Below, piece by piece: positions 1-9,847 of a stretch of DNA of 64,000 nt. Within the stretch, counting starts at the first letter, position 1, and each line of letters begins with the position of its first letter. The stretch comes from Pollutimonas sp. M17 (lineage in GTDB: Bacteria > Pseudomonadota > Gammaproteobacteria > Burkholderiales > Burkholderiaceae_B): positions 2,418,001-2,482,000 of the forward strand of contig NZ_CP107548.1 of assembly GCF_025836975.1 (NCBI RefSeq). Direction: 5' to 3'. The notes beneath the pieces are model-generated. The model made no database searches. It saw nothing but the letters and a program-made list of their open reading frames with translations, and was not told where the DNA came from. The position numbers were made by a program, and so were the translations under genes.

Positions 1-2
1 TT

Positions 3-1031
3 CCTTCGCTGCTGCGCAATTTCTCGGCCCCGGTCATCGTCGAGTTCGAGCGCGGCGATGCCGATCTGATGCTGCTGGCCCGGCACGATACCGACCCGTT
101 CGCCCGCTGGGAAGCCGGGCAGGAACTGGCCACCCGGGCGCTGCTGGCGATGGTTCAGGCCTATGCCGACGGCGGCGAACCCAATGCCGGCGCCGCGCTT
201 ATCGACACCTGGCGCGACCTGCTGACCGATCCGCTGTTGACCGCGGCCTACAAGGCGCGCGTGCTCACCCTGCCCACCGAAAAAGAGCTGCTGGAAAAAA
301 CCGCTCCCATGGATCCCCTGAACGCGCTGCGGGCCAGCAAGCGCATGCGGGCTGAGCTGGGCCGGGCGCTGGCGCCCTTGTGGCTGGAAGCCTACCAGGC
401 CCATGCAAGCAGCGACGGCCTCTACCGGCCCGACCCGCTGTCGTCGGGCCGCCGTGCGCTCAAGAACCTGGCGCTGTCCTACCTGATGGCCGCCGCGCAT
501 TCCCAGGCCGAAGGGCTGGCGCTGGACCAGTACTACAAGGCAGGCAACATGACCGACCGCATGGGCGCGCTGTCCGCGCTGGTGCATCATGGCTCGCCCG
601 CCGAATCGGCGAAAGCGCTGGATCATTTCTATGAGCAGTGGCAACAGGACGACCTGGTCATGGACAAGTGGTTTGCCTTGCAGGCCACGGCGCCCGGCAC
701 CAACGTCCAGGCCGTGCGCGCGCTCATGCTGCATCCCGCTTTCTCGCTGCGCAATCCCAATCGCGCGCGCTCGCTGATCTTCCAGTTCTGCATGAACAAC
801 CTGCAAGGCATCCACAACGCGGAAGGCTATGCCTTCTGGGCCGAACAAGTCCTGGCGCTGGATGAACTGAATCCCGAAATCGCGGCCCGCCTGGCACGCA
901 CGTTCGATAACTGGCAGCGCTATGCGCCGGTTTATCGCCAGGCCATGCACAATGCGCTCAGGCAGATACAGCAACACCCCGACCTGTCACGCAACGTGTC
1001 GGAAATCATTTCCAAAGCATTGAACATCTAG
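3..1031 (+). CDS. pepN: Aminopeptidase N, C-terminal part (5' end outside window)
   Basis: The reading frame is open from the first bases of the window, so only the C-terminal 342 residues are present. They match the all-alpha C-terminal domain of gammaproteobacterial-type PepN (M1 family zinc aminopeptidase), including SLLRNFSAPV followed by DTDPFARWEAGQ. The HExxH zinc-binding catalytic region lies upstream of the window and cannot be checked. The enzyme removes N-terminal residues from peptides in the cytoplasm. The gene ends in TAG 15 bases before fbp, so the two may be cotranscribed. The identification is from domain resemblance only. Confidence 0.93.
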   Translation, partial: PSLLRNFSAPVIVEFERGDADLMLLARHDTDPFARWEAGQELATRALLAMVQAYADGGEPNAGAALIDTWRDLLTDPLLTAAYKARVLTLPTEKELLEKTAPMDPLNALRASKRMRAELGRALAPLWLEAYQAHASSDGLYRPDPLSSGRRALKNLALSYLMAAAHSQAEGLALDQYYKAGNMTDRMGALSALVHHGSPAESAKALDHFYEQWQQDDLVMDKWFALQATAPGTNVQAVRALMLHPAFSLRNPNRARSLIFQFCMNNLQGIHNAEGYAFWAEQVLALDELNPEIAARLARTFDNWQRYAPVYRQAMHNALRQIQQHPDLSRNVSEIISKALNI

Positions 1032-1046
1032 TTCCGGAGCATGTAG

Positions 1047-2057
1047 ATGAAACGCAAAACCCTGACCCAGTATCTGGTCGAACAACAAAGAAAGAAACAG
1101 GCGGTATCGGCCGAGGTGCGCCTGCTGATCGAAACCGTCGCCCGGGCCTGCAAGGCCATCAGCCATGCGGTCAGCAAGGGGGCGCTGGGCGGCGTCCTGG
1201 GCAGCCTGGATACGGAAAACGTACAGGGCGAAGTCCAAAAGAAGCTCGATGTGCTGTCCAACGAAATCCTGCTGGAAGCCAACGAATGGGGCGGCCACCT
1301 CGCCGCCATGGCGTCCGAGGAGATGGAGACCATACACCGCATTCCCAACCGCTATCCCAAGGGCGAAAACCTGTTGCTGTTCGATCCCCTGGACGGCTCC
1401 TCCAACATCGACGTCAACGTATCCATAGGCACCATTTTCTCGGTGCTGCATGCGCCGCACCATGCCTCGGGCCGCGATGTGGATGAAAACGACTTCCTGC
1501 AGGCCGGCTCGCAGCAGGTCGCGGCCGGCTATGCCGTGTACGGCCCGCAAACCATGCTGGTGCTTACGGTGGGCAACGGCGTGGTGGGCTTCACGCTGGA
1601 CCGCGAAATGGGTTCATGGGTGCTGACGCACGACGACATCCGCATTCCCGAACAGACCGCCGAGTTCGCCATCAACATGTCGAACATGCGCCACTGGGAA
1701 GCGCCGGTCAAGCGCTATATCGAAGACTGCCTGGCCGGCAAGACCGGCCCGCTGGGCAAGGATTACAACATGCGCTGGATCGCCTCGATGGTGGCGGACG
1801 TGCATCGCATCCTGACGCGCGGCGGCATCTTCATGTACCCGCGCGACGAGCGGCCTTCGGGCAAGGCCGGCAAACTCCGGCTGATGTACGAAGCCAATCC
1901 CATGAGCTTCATCGTGGAGCAGGCCGGCGGCGCCGCCACCGACGGAAGCCAGCGCATCCTGGACGTTCATCCGGCCGCCCTGCATCAGCGCATCGGCGTC
2001 GTCCTGGGATCGAAAGAAGAAGTGGAACGGGTGCAGCGCTACCACCAGGAAGCCTGA
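1047..2057 (+). CDS. fbp: Fructose-1,6-bisphosphatase, class I
   Basis: 336 residues, the usual length of class I FBPase. It hydrolyses fructose-1,6-bisphosphate to fructose-6-phosphate in gluconeogenesis. The metal- and phosphate-binding signature [14 protein letters not shown] starts at residue 111, and the family's C-terminal region with [11 protein letters not shown] and an EQAGG motif is intact. ATG is chosen because CCGGAG lies about ten bases upstream. It follows pepN closely and is followed by a strong hairpin. Nothing looks damaged. An anaplerotic or gluconeogenic role fits an organism with several organic-acid uptake systems nearby. Confidence 0.96.
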   Translation: MKRKTLTQYLVEQQRKKQAVSAEVRLLIETVARACKAISHAVSKGALGGVLGSLDTENVQGEVQKKLDVLSNEILLEANEWGGHLAAMASEEMETIHRIPNRYPKGENLLLFDPLDGSSNIDVNVSIGTIFSVLHAPHHASGRDVDENDFLQAGSQQVAAGYAVYGPQTMLVLTVGNGVVGFTLDREMGSWVLTHDDIRIPEQTAEFAINMSNMRHWEAPVKRYIEDCLAGKTGPLGKDYNMRWIASMVADVHRILTRGGIFMYPRDERPSGKAGKLRLMYEANPMSFIVEQAGGAATDGSQRILDVHPAALHQRIGVVLGSKEEVERVQRYHQEA

Positions 2058-2065
2058 ACACGCAA

Positions 2066-2089
2066 GGGCTCCGGCATCCGCCGGAGCCC
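2066..2089. terminator. Hairpin between convergent fbp and quinone reductase
   Basis: A perfect 9-bp stem (GGGCTCCGG with CCGGAGCCC) around a 6-base loop sits between the stop codons of fbp and the convergent quinone reductase. The T tract is weak (CTATAT), so it could be a modest bidirectional terminator. Confidence 0.65.
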
Positions 2090-2096
2090 TATATGC

Positions 2097-3083
2097 CTAT
2101 TCCAGCGTAAGAATGGTTGCGCCGGTCGTCTTGCGCCCGGCCAGAGCTTCCTGCGCGTCTCCGGCGGCGGCCAGCGGAAAACGCTGGCCGATGGTGATGC
2201 CGATTTTCTTCCTGGCCACCAGGCCGAACAACTCGTCGGCGGCCGACTGCATTTTCTCAAGCGTGGTCACGTGCGCGCCCAGGGAGGGCCGGGTCACGTA
2301 CAAGGAGCCCTTGCTGGACAGCACGCCCAGGTTCACGTTCTCGACCGGGCCCGAGGCATTGCCGAAGCTGACCATCAGCCCGCGCGGCTCCAGGCAATCC
2401 AGGGACGTCATCCAGGTGTCCTTGCCCACGCCGTCGTAAACGACCGGCACTTTCTTGCCGCCGGTCAGTTCGTTGACGCGTTCGACCACGTTTTCACGGG
2501 AATAGTCGATGACCTCCCAGGCGCCGTGGGCTTTGGCCAGAGCCGCCTTCTCGGGCGTGGAGGCGGTGCCGATAAGCTTGACGCCCAGCGCCTTGGCCCA
2601 TTGGCAGGCGATCAGGCCCACCCCGCCCGCGGCGGCGTGGAACAGGATGGTCTCGCCGCCTTGCAGGCGGTAGGTCTGGCGAAACAGGTATTGGACGGTA
2701 AGCCCCTTGAGCATCATGGCCGCCGCCTGGTCGAACGCTACGCCCTTGGGCAGCTTGACCACCCGGTTGGCCGGAACATTGCGCGTCTCGGCATAGGCGC
2801 CTATGGGGCTCTGGCCATAGGCTACCCGGTCGCCGACCTTCAAGTGCCTGACGCCGGCGCCCACGGCCTCAACGATGCCCGAGGCTTCGAAGCCCAGGCC
2901 GTGAGGCAGGGGATGAGGATAAAGGCCGGTGCGGAAATAGATGTCGATGAAATTAAGGCCCACCGCTTTTTGACGTATAGTTACCTCGTTTTCCGCGGGC
3001 GCGGGAACATCCACCGAAACAAGTTTCAGGACTTCGGGACCGCCGTGTTTCTCGATACGTATCGCTTTGACCTGGTTTTCCAA
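2097..3083 (-). CDS. NADPH:quinone reductase, zinc-independent MDR family
   Basis: 328 residues of a medium-chain dehydrogenase/reductase close to Qor (QOR/zeta-crystallin group). The N-terminal GroES-like domain is followed by the nucleotide-binding motif AAAGGVGLIACQWAK near residue 150; the catalytic zinc cysteines of alcohol dehydrogenases are absent. Such enzymes reduce quinones with NADPH. The start is TTG at 3083: AAGGAG lies six bases upstream and no better in-frame ATG precedes the conserved VKAIRIEKHGGPEVL. It is convergent with fbp and divergent from the EamA exporter. The exact substrate is unknown. Confidence 0.88.
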   Translation of the reverse strand: MENQVKAIRIEKHGGPEVLKLVSVDVPAPAENEVTIRQKAVGLNFIDIYFRTGLYPHPLPHGLGFEASGIVEAVGAGVRHLKVGDRVAYGQSPIGAYAETRNVPANRVVKLPKGVAFDQAAAMMLKGLTVQYLFRQTYRLQGGETILFHAAAGGVGLIACQWAKALGVKLIGTASTPEKAALAKAHGAWEVIDYSRENVVERVNELTGGKKVPVVYDGVGKDTWMTSLDCLEPRGLMVSFGNASGPVENVNLGVLSSKGSLYVTRPSLGAHVTTLEKMQSAADELFGLVARKKIGITIGQRFPLAAAGDAQEALAGRKTTGATILTLE

Positions 3084-3164
3084 GACTGACTCCTTGCATG
3101 AAATAATGCGTGCTTGATGACTGCGCCTAGTTTAAATCCTTATTGCCTGTCCGTACCTGAAAAT

Positions 3165-4031
3165 ATGAATCGTCAGCGTGCCGTTTTTGCGATTCATATC
3201 GCTGCCATCCTGTTCGGCCTCACCGGCATTTTCGGCGAGCTGATCCAGGCCGATGCCATGGTCATCACCGCCGGCCGCGCCGGTTTCGCCGTGCTCTCCC
3301 TGTTCGCCGTCATGCGCTACGCCGGGACATCCCCCCTTCTGGGCATAACGCGCAGAAACATCGGCGTCCTGGCCATGGCCGGCTTCATGCTGGCCGTGCA
3401 CTGGGTTACCTTTTTCCTATCGGTGAAGATCAGCGGGGTGGCCGTGGCCACGCTTGGCTTTGCCAGCTTTCCCGCCTTCATTACCCTGTGCGAATGCATT
3501 TTTTTCAAAGAGAAGATCAGCGTCGCCGAATGGCTGATCCTGCTGCTGGTCACGCTGGGCCTTGTGCTGGTCACTCCTTCATTCGATTTCCGGGACGACG
3601 CGACCATAGGCCTGGCATGGGCCATTCTGTCCGGGCTGACTTTTGCCCTCTTCACCCTGATCAACCGCCGCGCGGCCGCCCGCATACCGGCCCAGCAGGT
3701 GGCGTGCTGGGAAAACCTGTTCGTGGCGCTGATGACGCTGCCCTTCTCTTTTCCGGCCATCACGCAGCTGGGCGCGCTGGATTGGCTATGGCTGGCCATG
3801 CTGGGCATACTCTGCACAGCCCTGTCGCACTACCTGCTGGTGTCCAGCCTGATGGTGTTGAATGCCCGCAGCGCCGGCATCGTCATCGCGCTGGAGCCGG
3901 TCTATGCCATCTTCTTCGCCGCGGTGCTGTTCGCCCAATACCCGTCCGCGCGCGCGCTGCTTGGCGGGGCGCTGATGGTGGGCGCCATCGTATGGTCGGG
4001 CATGCGCAAGGCCGGCAAGGCGCCGGCCTGA
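3165..4031 (+). CDS. EamA/DMT-family inner-membrane transporter
   Basis: About 288 residues with roughly ten hydrophobic segments in two EamA repeats, typical of the drug/metabolite transporter superfamily (RhaT/YdcZ-like exporters). ATG at 3165 is preferred because it places the first membrane helix (FAIHIAAILFGLTGIFGEL) at the N terminus; an in-frame ATG at 3114 would add 17 polar residues. It is divergent from the quinone reductase and convergent with the tartrate dehydrogenase gene, only 8 bases apart. The substrate cannot be inferred; amino-acid or metabolite export is common in the family. Confidence 0.85.
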   Translation: MNRQRAVFAIHIAAILFGLTGIFGELIQADAMVITAGRAGFAVLSLFAVMRYAGTSPLLGITRRNIGVLAMAGFMLAVHWVTFFLSVKISGVAVATLGFASFPAFITLCECIFFKEKISVAEWLILLLVTLGLVLVTPSFDFRDDATIGLAWAILSGLTFALFTLINRRAAARIPAQQVACWENLFVALMTLPFSFPAITQLGALDWLWLAMLGILCTALSHYLLVSSLMVLNARSAGIVIALEPVYAIFFAAVLFAQYPSARALLGGALMVGAIVWSGMRKAGKAPA

Positions 4032-4038
4032 GCCGCCG

Positions 4039-5106
4039 TCAGCCGCGCGACACGATGTCGGCCACGGCGCGGCCGACATCCTGCGTCGTGGCCTTGCCGC
4101 CCATGTCGGGCGTGCGCGGTCCTTGTTCCAGCACCGTTTCGATGGCCTTGAGCACCTCGGCCGCCGCCTGCGGATACCCCAAGAAATCCAGCATCATGGA
4201 GCCGCTCCAGATCTGGCCTATGGGATTGGCGATGCCTTTGCCGTAGATGTCGGGCGCCGATCCGTGGACGGGCTCGAACAGGGACGGGAACAGGCGGTCG
4301 GGATTCAGGTTGGCCGAGGGTGCGATCCCTATGGTGCCCGTGCAGGCCGGACCCAGGTCGGACAGGATGTCGCCGAAGAGATTCGACGCGACCACCACGT
4401 CGAACCAGTCCGGATGCTGCACGAAATGCGCGCACAGGATATCGATGTGGTATTTGTCCCAGCGCACGTCGGGATAGCTGCCGGCCATCTCGGCGACGCG
4501 ATCGTCCCACCAGGGCATGGAGATGGAGATGCCATTGGACTTGGTGGCGGCCGTCAGGTGCTTGCCGCGCTTTTGCGCCAGTTCGAATGCGAACTTGAGA
4601 ACGCGGTTGGCGCCTATGCGGGTGAATATGCTTTCCTGTATGACCACTTCACGGTCGGTGCCCTCGAACAGGCGTCCGCCGCTGTTGGAGTATTCGCCCT
4701 CGGTGTTCTCGCGCACGATGTAGAAGTCGATGTCGCCCGGCTTGCGGCCGGCCAACGGCGATGTCACGCCGGGCATCAGGCGCACGGGCCGCAAATTGAT
4801 GTACTGGTCGAATTCGCGGCGAAACTTGAACAGGGACTCCCACAAGGCCACATGGTCGGGCACCGTCGCCGGCCACCCGATGGCGCCGAAGAATATGGCC
4901 TCGTGGCCGCCGATGCGTTCCTTCCAGTCCGCCGGCATCATGCGCCCATGCTTGGCGTAGTAATCGGAGCTCCAGTCCAGGACATCCCAGTCGAACCGGA
5001 TGCCGTGGCGGCCGGCAACGGCCTCGAGCACGCGCAAGCCCTCGGGCATGACTTCCTTACCAATACCGTCGCCGGCTATGACGGCGATTTTATGACTATC
5101 GGACAT
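4039..5106 (-). CDS. ttuC: Tartrate dehydrogenase / D-malate dehydrogenase family enzyme
   Basis: 355 residues of the isocitrate/isopropylmalate dehydrogenase superfamily, closest by motif to TtuC/DmlA. It shows IAVIAGDGIGKEV at the N terminus, LWESLFKFRREFDQYINLRP in the substrate loop, and GSAPDIYGKGIANPIGQIWS for NAD binding. The family oxidises and decarboxylates tartrate or D-malate with NAD and Mn. ATG at 5106 is used because an upstream TTG-like extension of 12 residues is not conserved in character. It lies 32 bases downstream of a 2-hydroxyacid dehydrogenase, so the pair may form a tartrate-to-glycerate route. The choice between tartrate and D-malate is open. Confidence 0.85.
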   Translation of the reverse strand: MSDSHKIAVIAGDGIGKEVMPEGLRVLEAVAGRHGIRFDWDVLDWSSDYYAKHGRMMPADWKERIGGHEAIFFGAIGWPATVPDHVALWESLFKFRREFDQYINLRPVRLMPGVTSPLAGRKPGDIDFYIVRENTEGEYSNSGGRLFEGTDREVVIQESIFTRIGANRVLKFAFELAQKRGKHLTAATKSNGISISMPWWDDRVAEMAGSYPDVRWDKYHIDILCAHFVQHPDWFDVVVASNLFGDILSDLGPACTGTIGIAPSANLNPDRLFPSLFEPVHGSAPDIYGKGIANPIGQIWSGSMMLDFLGYPQAAAEVLKAIETVLEQGPRTPDMGGKATTQDVGRAVADIVSRG

Positions 5107-5138
5107 GTAATTCCTTTCTGATTTAGTTGATGATGCGA

Positions 5139-6077
5139 TCAATATCCCTGGCCCCTGGACACGACGCCGCTGATCGCCCGGCCTTGTTCCAGAAGTTCGA
5201 TCTTGCGCAGAACCTGCCCCACGGTTTCCTCTTCAAGGGTGACGGCCGCAACGTGCGGCGTGACCCTGATTTTCGGATGCCGCCAATACGGATGGTCGGC
5301 GGGCAGCGGTTCGACGCGAAACACATCCAGCAACGCGCCCTGCAGATGCCCTTCGTCGATCAGGGCCAGCAGGTCTTCATCGACCACATGCGGGCCGCGC
5401 GCCACGTTGATGAGGTAGGCGCCGGCCCGCAGCCTGTGCAGGTTCTGGCGGTTCAGGATGTTTTCGGTATCGGGCGTCAGGGGCAGCACATTGACCAGCA
5501 CGCGGCTGCGAGCCAGAAAAGCCGCCAGTTGGCCGGATCCGCCGAAGGCCTGCACGCCATCGATATGCCGGGCGCTGCGCGACCAGCCCGCCGTGGGGTA
5601 CCCCGCCCCCGCCACCGCCTGCGCGACCCGGCTGCCGATGGCGCCCAGGCCCATGACGCCCACCGGCCAGTCATCGTAGGAAATGGGCGGAAGCTGGCGC
5701 CACTGCCCGGCCTGCTGCAGGTCGGCGTAATCGGAGAACCGGCGCGTTGCGTGGGCAATGCCGTGCAGCACATACTCGGCCATCTGCCGCGCCATGCCCG
5801 CGTCCTCCAGGCGCACGACGGGAAGCTCGGCGGGAAGCTCCGGCAAGCCCATGACGCTATCGACGCCCGCTCCCAGGTTGAACACGGCCTTCAGCCGCCG
5901 CTCCCGTCGGAACAGCGCGCCCGGCGGCCTCCAGACAATGGCGTAATCGGCGTCCACCGGCGCCTGTCCTTCGGCCCACTCGATGAACTGCACGGCCTTG
6001 CCGGCCCGGACGAAGCGCTCATGCCATTTCCGGGTGACTTCGGGTGTATTTCCTGCAATAACTATCCTGATCGACAC
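5139..6077 (-). CDS. D-2-hydroxyacid dehydrogenase, glyoxylate/hydroxypyruvate reductase A-like
   Basis: 312 residues, the length of GhrA. It has the Rossmann motif GVMGLGAIGSRVAQAVAGAG near residue 140 and the catalytic Arg-Glu-His set in NVARGPHVVDEDL, FRVEPLPADHPYW and TPHVAA. These enzymes reduce hydroxypyruvate or glyoxylate with NADPH. The start is GTG at 6077, opening MSIRIVIAG. It is immediately upstream of the tartrate dehydrogenase on the same strand, which suggests it disposes of hydroxypyruvate or oxaloglycolate products. The HerA-like ATPase ends 30 bases upstream, so all three could share a transcript. Confidence 0.87.
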   Translation of the reverse strand: MSIRIVIAGNTPEVTRKWHERFVRAGKAVQFIEWAEGQAPVDADYAIVWRPPGALFRRERRLKAVFNLGAGVDSVMGLPELPAELPVVRLEDAGMARQMAEYVLHGIAHATRRFSDYADLQQAGQWRQLPPISYDDWPVGVMGLGAIGSRVAQAVAGAGYPTAGWSRSARHIDGVQAFGGSGQLAAFLARSRVLVNVLPLTPDTENILNRQNLHRLRAGAYLINVARGPHVVDEDLLALIDEGHLQGALLDVFRVEPLPADHPYWRHPKIRVTPHVAAVTLEEETVGQVLRKIELLEQGRAISGVVSRGQGY

Positions 6078-6107
6078 AACATCCTCGATGATTGAAAAAT
6101 TTCCGCC

Positions 6108-7613
6108 TCAACGGCGGCGTCCTATGAGTGAACCCAGCACGCCCCGGACCAATTGCGTGGCCGTGCTGCGTATGGCGCTTTTCACGGCGGACTGGACGAC
6201 GCCCTCGCGGCGCCCGCCCCGGGGGCCGGTGGAGCCGAACAGGAAATCGTTCACCGTGCCCATCAGGCCGCCATCGTTCTGATCGGCCTTTCCACCGGGC
6301 TGCGCGCCGGCGCGGCCGGAATCCGCAGCCATCGCCGCGCTGCGCTTCTGCAACACCTCGTAGGCGGATTCACGGTCTATGACCTGCTCGTACTTGCCGC
6401 CCAGCAGCGACGCCGAACGCAAGGCCTGGCGCTCGGCAGCCGAAGCGGGGCCGATGCGGCTGCCCGGCGCCATCATCCAGACGCGCTCGGTGGCCGTGGG
6501 CCGCCCCTTGGCATCGAGCAGCGAAACCAGCGCCTCGCCCACGCCCAGCTCGGTAATGGCCGCCTCGATGTCCAGGCCTGGATTGGGCCGCATGGTCTGG
6601 GCCGCCGTCCTGACGGCTTTCTGGTCGCGCGGCGTGAATGCGCGCAAAGCGTGCTGAATGCGGTTGCCCAGCTGGCCCAGCACCGTATCCGGGATATCCA
6701 GCGGATTCTGCGTCACGAAATAGACGCCGACCCCCTTGGAGCGCACCAGCCTGACGACCTGCTCGATTTTTTCCAGCAGCGCCTTGGGCGCATCATTGAA
6801 CAGCAGGTGCGCCTCGTCGAAAAAGAAGACGAATTTCGGTTTTTCCGGATCGCCCACTTCGGGCAGGCCCTCGTACAGGTCGGCCAGCATCCATAACAGG
6901 AAGACGGCATACAGGCGCGGCGATTGCATCAGCTTGTCCGCGGCCAGGATGTTGACGACGCCCCGGCCCTTCTCGTCGACGCGGATCAGGTCGAAGATAT
7001 CGAGCATGGGTTCGCCGAAGAACTGGGCCGCGCCCTGGGACTCCAGGCGCAACAGACTGCGCTGTATGGCGCCTATGGACGCCGACGATACATTTCCGTA
7101 TTGCGTGCGCAGCGCGGACGAGCGGTCGGCGACGTCCTGGAGCATGGCGCGCAGGTCTTTCAGATCCAGCAGCAGCTGCCCCTCGTCGTCGGCCACCTTG
7201 AAGACCAGGGCCAGCACTCCTTCCTGGGTATCGTTCAATTCCAGCATGCGGGACAAGAGCAAGGGGCCCATATCGGATACCGTGGCCCGCACGGGATGCC
7301 CCTGTTCGCCGAAGATGTCCCACAGGACGGCGGGGCAGCCGCCCCAGACGGGTTCGGGCAGGCCCAGCCTGTCCAATCTTTCCTTGAGCTTTTCGCTGCT
7401 GGCGCCCGCTTGTGATATGCCGCTCAGGTCGCCCTTGACGTCGGCCATGAACACCGGCGTTCCCATGCGGGAAAACGCTTCGGCGAGAACCTGCAGGCTG
7501 ACGGTCTTACCCGTTCCGGTGGCCCCGGTAATGCAGCCGTGGCGATTGGCCAGCTCGGGGCGCAGCATCGATTCAGTGCTTGAATTTTTCGCAATGAGGA
7601 CGGGGTCGGCCAT
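6108..7613 (-). CDS. HerA/FtsK-like ATPase of the DUF853 (YjgR) family
   Basis: 501 residues from ATG 7613 (an upstream start would add 13 residues with no known match). The P-loop GATGTGKT is at residues 30-37 and Walker B is [12 protein letters not shown]. The arginine-finger region [19 protein letters not shown] also fits the HerA-type hexameric ATPase fold. The DUF853 domain covers almost the whole protein, and the C-terminal tail is rich in Arg and Gly. The role of YjgR proteins is not established; a DNA-translocating or nucleotide-dependent remodelling activity is inferred from the fold. It is divergent from yebC and is followed on its own strand by the hydroxyacid dehydrogenase. Confidence 0.88.
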   Translation of the reverse strand: MADPVLIAKNSSTESMLRPELANRHGCITGATGTGKTVSLQVLAEAFSRMGTPVFMADVKGDLSGISQAGASSEKLKERLDRLGLPEPVWGGCPAVLWDIFGEQGHPVRATVSDMGPLLLSRMLELNDTQEGVLALVFKVADDEGQLLLDLKDLRAMLQDVADRSSALRTQYGNVSSASIGAIQRSLLRLESQGAAQFFGEPMLDIFDLIRVDEKGRGVVNILAADKLMQSPRLYAVFLLWMLADLYEGLPEVGDPEKPKFVFFFDEAHLLFNDAPKALLEKIEQVVRLVRSKGVGVYFVTQNPLDIPDTVLGQLGNRIQHALRAFTPRDQKAVRTAAQTMRPNPGLDIEAAITELGVGEALVSLLDAKGRPTATERVWMMAPGSRIGPASAAERQALRSASLLGGKYEQVIDRESAYEVLQKRSAAMAADSGRAGAQPGGKADQNDGGLMGTVNDFLFGSTGPRGGRREGVVQSAVKSAIRSTATQLVRGVLGSLIGRRR

Positions 7614-7720
7614 ATTCTTACCTTTCCGGACGCGGACTGAAGGGAAGCCCAAGTGTAATTCGACGCTCTCTACTCTGCACGGGTAAAATGAACTTCTTTA
7701 TCTTCAATCGATGACACTTT

Positions 7721-8452
7721 ATGGCCGGTCACAGTAAATGGGCGAACATCCAGCACCGAAAAGGTCGCCAGGACGCCAAACGGGGCAAACTCTGGACAAA
7801 AATCATTCGTGAGATCACGGTCGCGGCCCGCGCCGGCGGCGCCGATCCCGACTCCAACCCGCGCCTGCGCCTGGCCTGGGACAAGGGCACGGCGGCCAAC
7901 ATGCCCAAGGAAAACATCCAGCGCGCCATCCAGCGCGGCGCGGGCGGAGCCGATGGCGCCAACTACGAAGAAGTCCGCTACGAAGGCTATGGCGTCGGCG
8001 GCGCGGCCGTGATCATCGACTGCATGACCGACAACCGCATCCGCACCGTCGCCGAAGTGCGCCATGCGCTCAGCAAGAACGGCGGCAACCTGGGCCAGGA
8101 AGGCTCGGTGGCCTTCATGTTCAAGCATTGCGGCCAGTTCCTGTTTGCGCCGGGCACCTCCGAAGAACAAGTGATGGAGGCCGCCCTGGAAGCCGGCGCC
8201 GAAGACATCCAGACCGACGACGAGGGCATGATCGAAGTCGTTTGCGCCCCCGCCGACTACACCGCCGTGAAAGAAGCCTTCGAACAGGCCGCGCTGACGC
8301 CCGAAGTGCAGGGCGTCGTCATGAAAGCGCTGAGCGAAACCGAACTGGCCGGCGACGATGCCGCCAAGATGCAGAAAATGCTGGACGCGCTCGAAGGACT
8401 GGACGACGTGCAAGAGGTATACACTACCGCCGCATTCGACGAATCCGAATGA
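7721..8452 (+). CDS. yebC: YebC/PmpR-family regulator, TACO1-like
   Basis: 243 residues, full length for the family. The conserved N terminus [20 protein letters not shown] and the [10 protein letters not shown] motif are intact. YebC proteins were long annotated as transcription regulators; more recent work links the family to translation of proline-rich stretches, so both roles should be considered. The gene begins the conserved yebC-purD-hemF-nadD-rsfS-rlmH run. The ribosome-binding site is weak (GATGACACTTT just before ATG). It is divergent from the HerA-like ATPase gene. Confidence 0.95.
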   Translation: MAGHSKWANIQHRKGRQDAKRGKLWTKIIREITVAARAGGADPDSNPRLRLAWDKGTAANMPKENIQRAIQRGAGGADGANYEEVRYEGYGVGGAAVIIDCMTDNRIRTVAEVRHALSKNGGNLGQEGSVAFMFKHCGQFLFAPGTSEEQVMEAALEAGAEDIQTDDEGMIEVVCAPADYTAVKEAFEQAALTPEVQGVVMKALSETELAGDDAAKMQKMLDALEGLDDVQEVYTTAAFDESE

Positions 8453-8516
8453 CGTCGGCGCTTGCGCGCGTTTCTTTTCCTCTTTACTCCGCCTTACGGA
8501 AACTTTGGCTCTCACT

Positions 8517-9806
8517 ATGAAATTACTGGTAATCGGTGGCGGCGGCCGCGAACACGCCCTGGCCTGGCGCCTGGCGCAGTCCCCGCGCATTCAAACCGTG
8601 TATGTCGCGCCCGGCAACGGCGGCACCGCCCTGTCGGCGCATATCAAGAATGTGGACATCGCCGCCGTTGACGAGCTCGTGGCGTTCGCGCAGCGGGAAA
8701 ACATCGCCTATACCGTGGTCGGCCCCGAGGCGCCCCTGGCCGCCGGCGTGGTGGATGCCTTCCGCGCGGCCGGCCTGAAGATATTCGGTCCGACCCAGAA
8801 GGCGGCGCAACTGGAGAGCTCCAAGGACTATGCCAAGGCTTTCATGCTGCGCCACAACATCCCCACGGCGGCCTATCAGACCTTCACCGATCCCGTCCTG
8901 GCCAAAGCCTATGTGCAAGACCAGGGCGCGCCCATCGTCGTCAAGGCCGACGGCCTGGCGGCCGGGAAGGGCGTGGTGGTCGCGGAGAGCGTGGCCGAAG
9001 CGCAGCAAGCCATCGACCAGATGCTGGGCGACGGCTCCTTCGGCGCCGCGGGCGCCCGTGTCGTCATCGAAGAATGCCTGACGGGCGAGGAAGCCAGCTT
9101 CATCGTCATGTGCGACGGCCAGCATGTGCTTGCGCTGGCCACCAGCCAGGACCACAAGCGCCTGAAAGACGGTGACCAAGGGCCCAATACCGGCGGCATG
9201 GGCGCCTATTCGCCGGCCCCCGTCATCACGCCCGCGCTGCACAACCGCATCATGCGCGAAGTCATACAGCCTACGGTGGCCGGCATGGCCAGGGACGGCA
9301 TCCCCTATACCGGCTTCCTGTATGCCGGACTCATGATCGGGCCGGGGGCCGATTCGACGCGCTCGCTGAAGGTGCTTGAATTCAACTGCCGCATGGGCGA
9401 TCCCGAAACCCAGCCCATCATGATGCGCATCAAGAACGACCTGACTCAGGTCTTCGAACTGGCCGTCGCGGGCAGGCTGGACGAGGCCAACATCGACTGG
9501 GACCGCCGCACCGCGCTGGGTGTGGTCCTGGCCGCCAAGGATTATCCGGGCAAGCCCCGGACCGGCGACGCCATCAGCAGTTTGCCCGAGGACACCGACG
9601 AATGCATGGTATTCCATGCCGGCACCACGCTGGATAATGGCGTACTGAAAACATCGGGCGGTCGCGTCCTGTGCGTGACGGTGCTGGCCGACTCGGTCAA
9701 GCGCGCCCAGGCCACCGCCTACGCCGCCGTCGCCCAGACGCACTTCGATGGCCGGCAGTACCGCAACGACATCGGATGGCGCGCCCTGCCCGGCGCCGCC
9801 ACCTGA
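8517..9806 (+). CDS. purD: Phosphoribosylamine-glycine ligase
   Basis: 429 residues of GAR synthetase, the ATP-grasp enzyme that joins glycine to phosphoribosylamine in purine synthesis. It begins [17 protein letters not shown], has the ATP-grasp segment [15 protein letters not shown] near residue 140, and the metal-binding [13 protein letters not shown] near residue 285. ATG at 8517 is chosen because it starts exactly at the conserved N terminus; the frame is open further upstream but that part overlaps yebC. It lies 64 bases after yebC and 41 before hemF. Confidence 0.97.
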   Translation: MKLLVIGGGGREHALAWRLAQSPRIQTVYVAPGNGGTALSAHIKNVDIAAVDELVAFAQRENIAYTVVGPEAPLAAGVVDAFRAAGLKIFGPTQKAAQLESSKDYAKAFMLRHNIPTAAYQTFTDPVLAKAYVQDQGAPIVVKADGLAAGKGVVVAESVAEAQQAIDQMLGDGSFGAAGARVVIEECLTGEEASFIVMCDGQHVLALATSQDHKRLKDGDQGPNTGGMGAYSPAPVITPALHNRIMREVIQPTVAGMARDGIPYTGFLYAGLMIGPGADSTRSLKVLEFNCRMGDPETQPIMMRIKNDLTQVFELAVAGRLDEANIDWDRRTALGVVLAAKDYPGKPRTGDAISSLPEDTDECMVFHAGTTLDNGVLKTSGGRVLCVTVLADSVKRAQATAYAAVAQTHFDGRQYRNDIGWRALPGAAT

Positions 9807-9847
9807 ACACAATCGCCGCTGCGCTGCGCCAGCGGCAAGGAAGCCGA

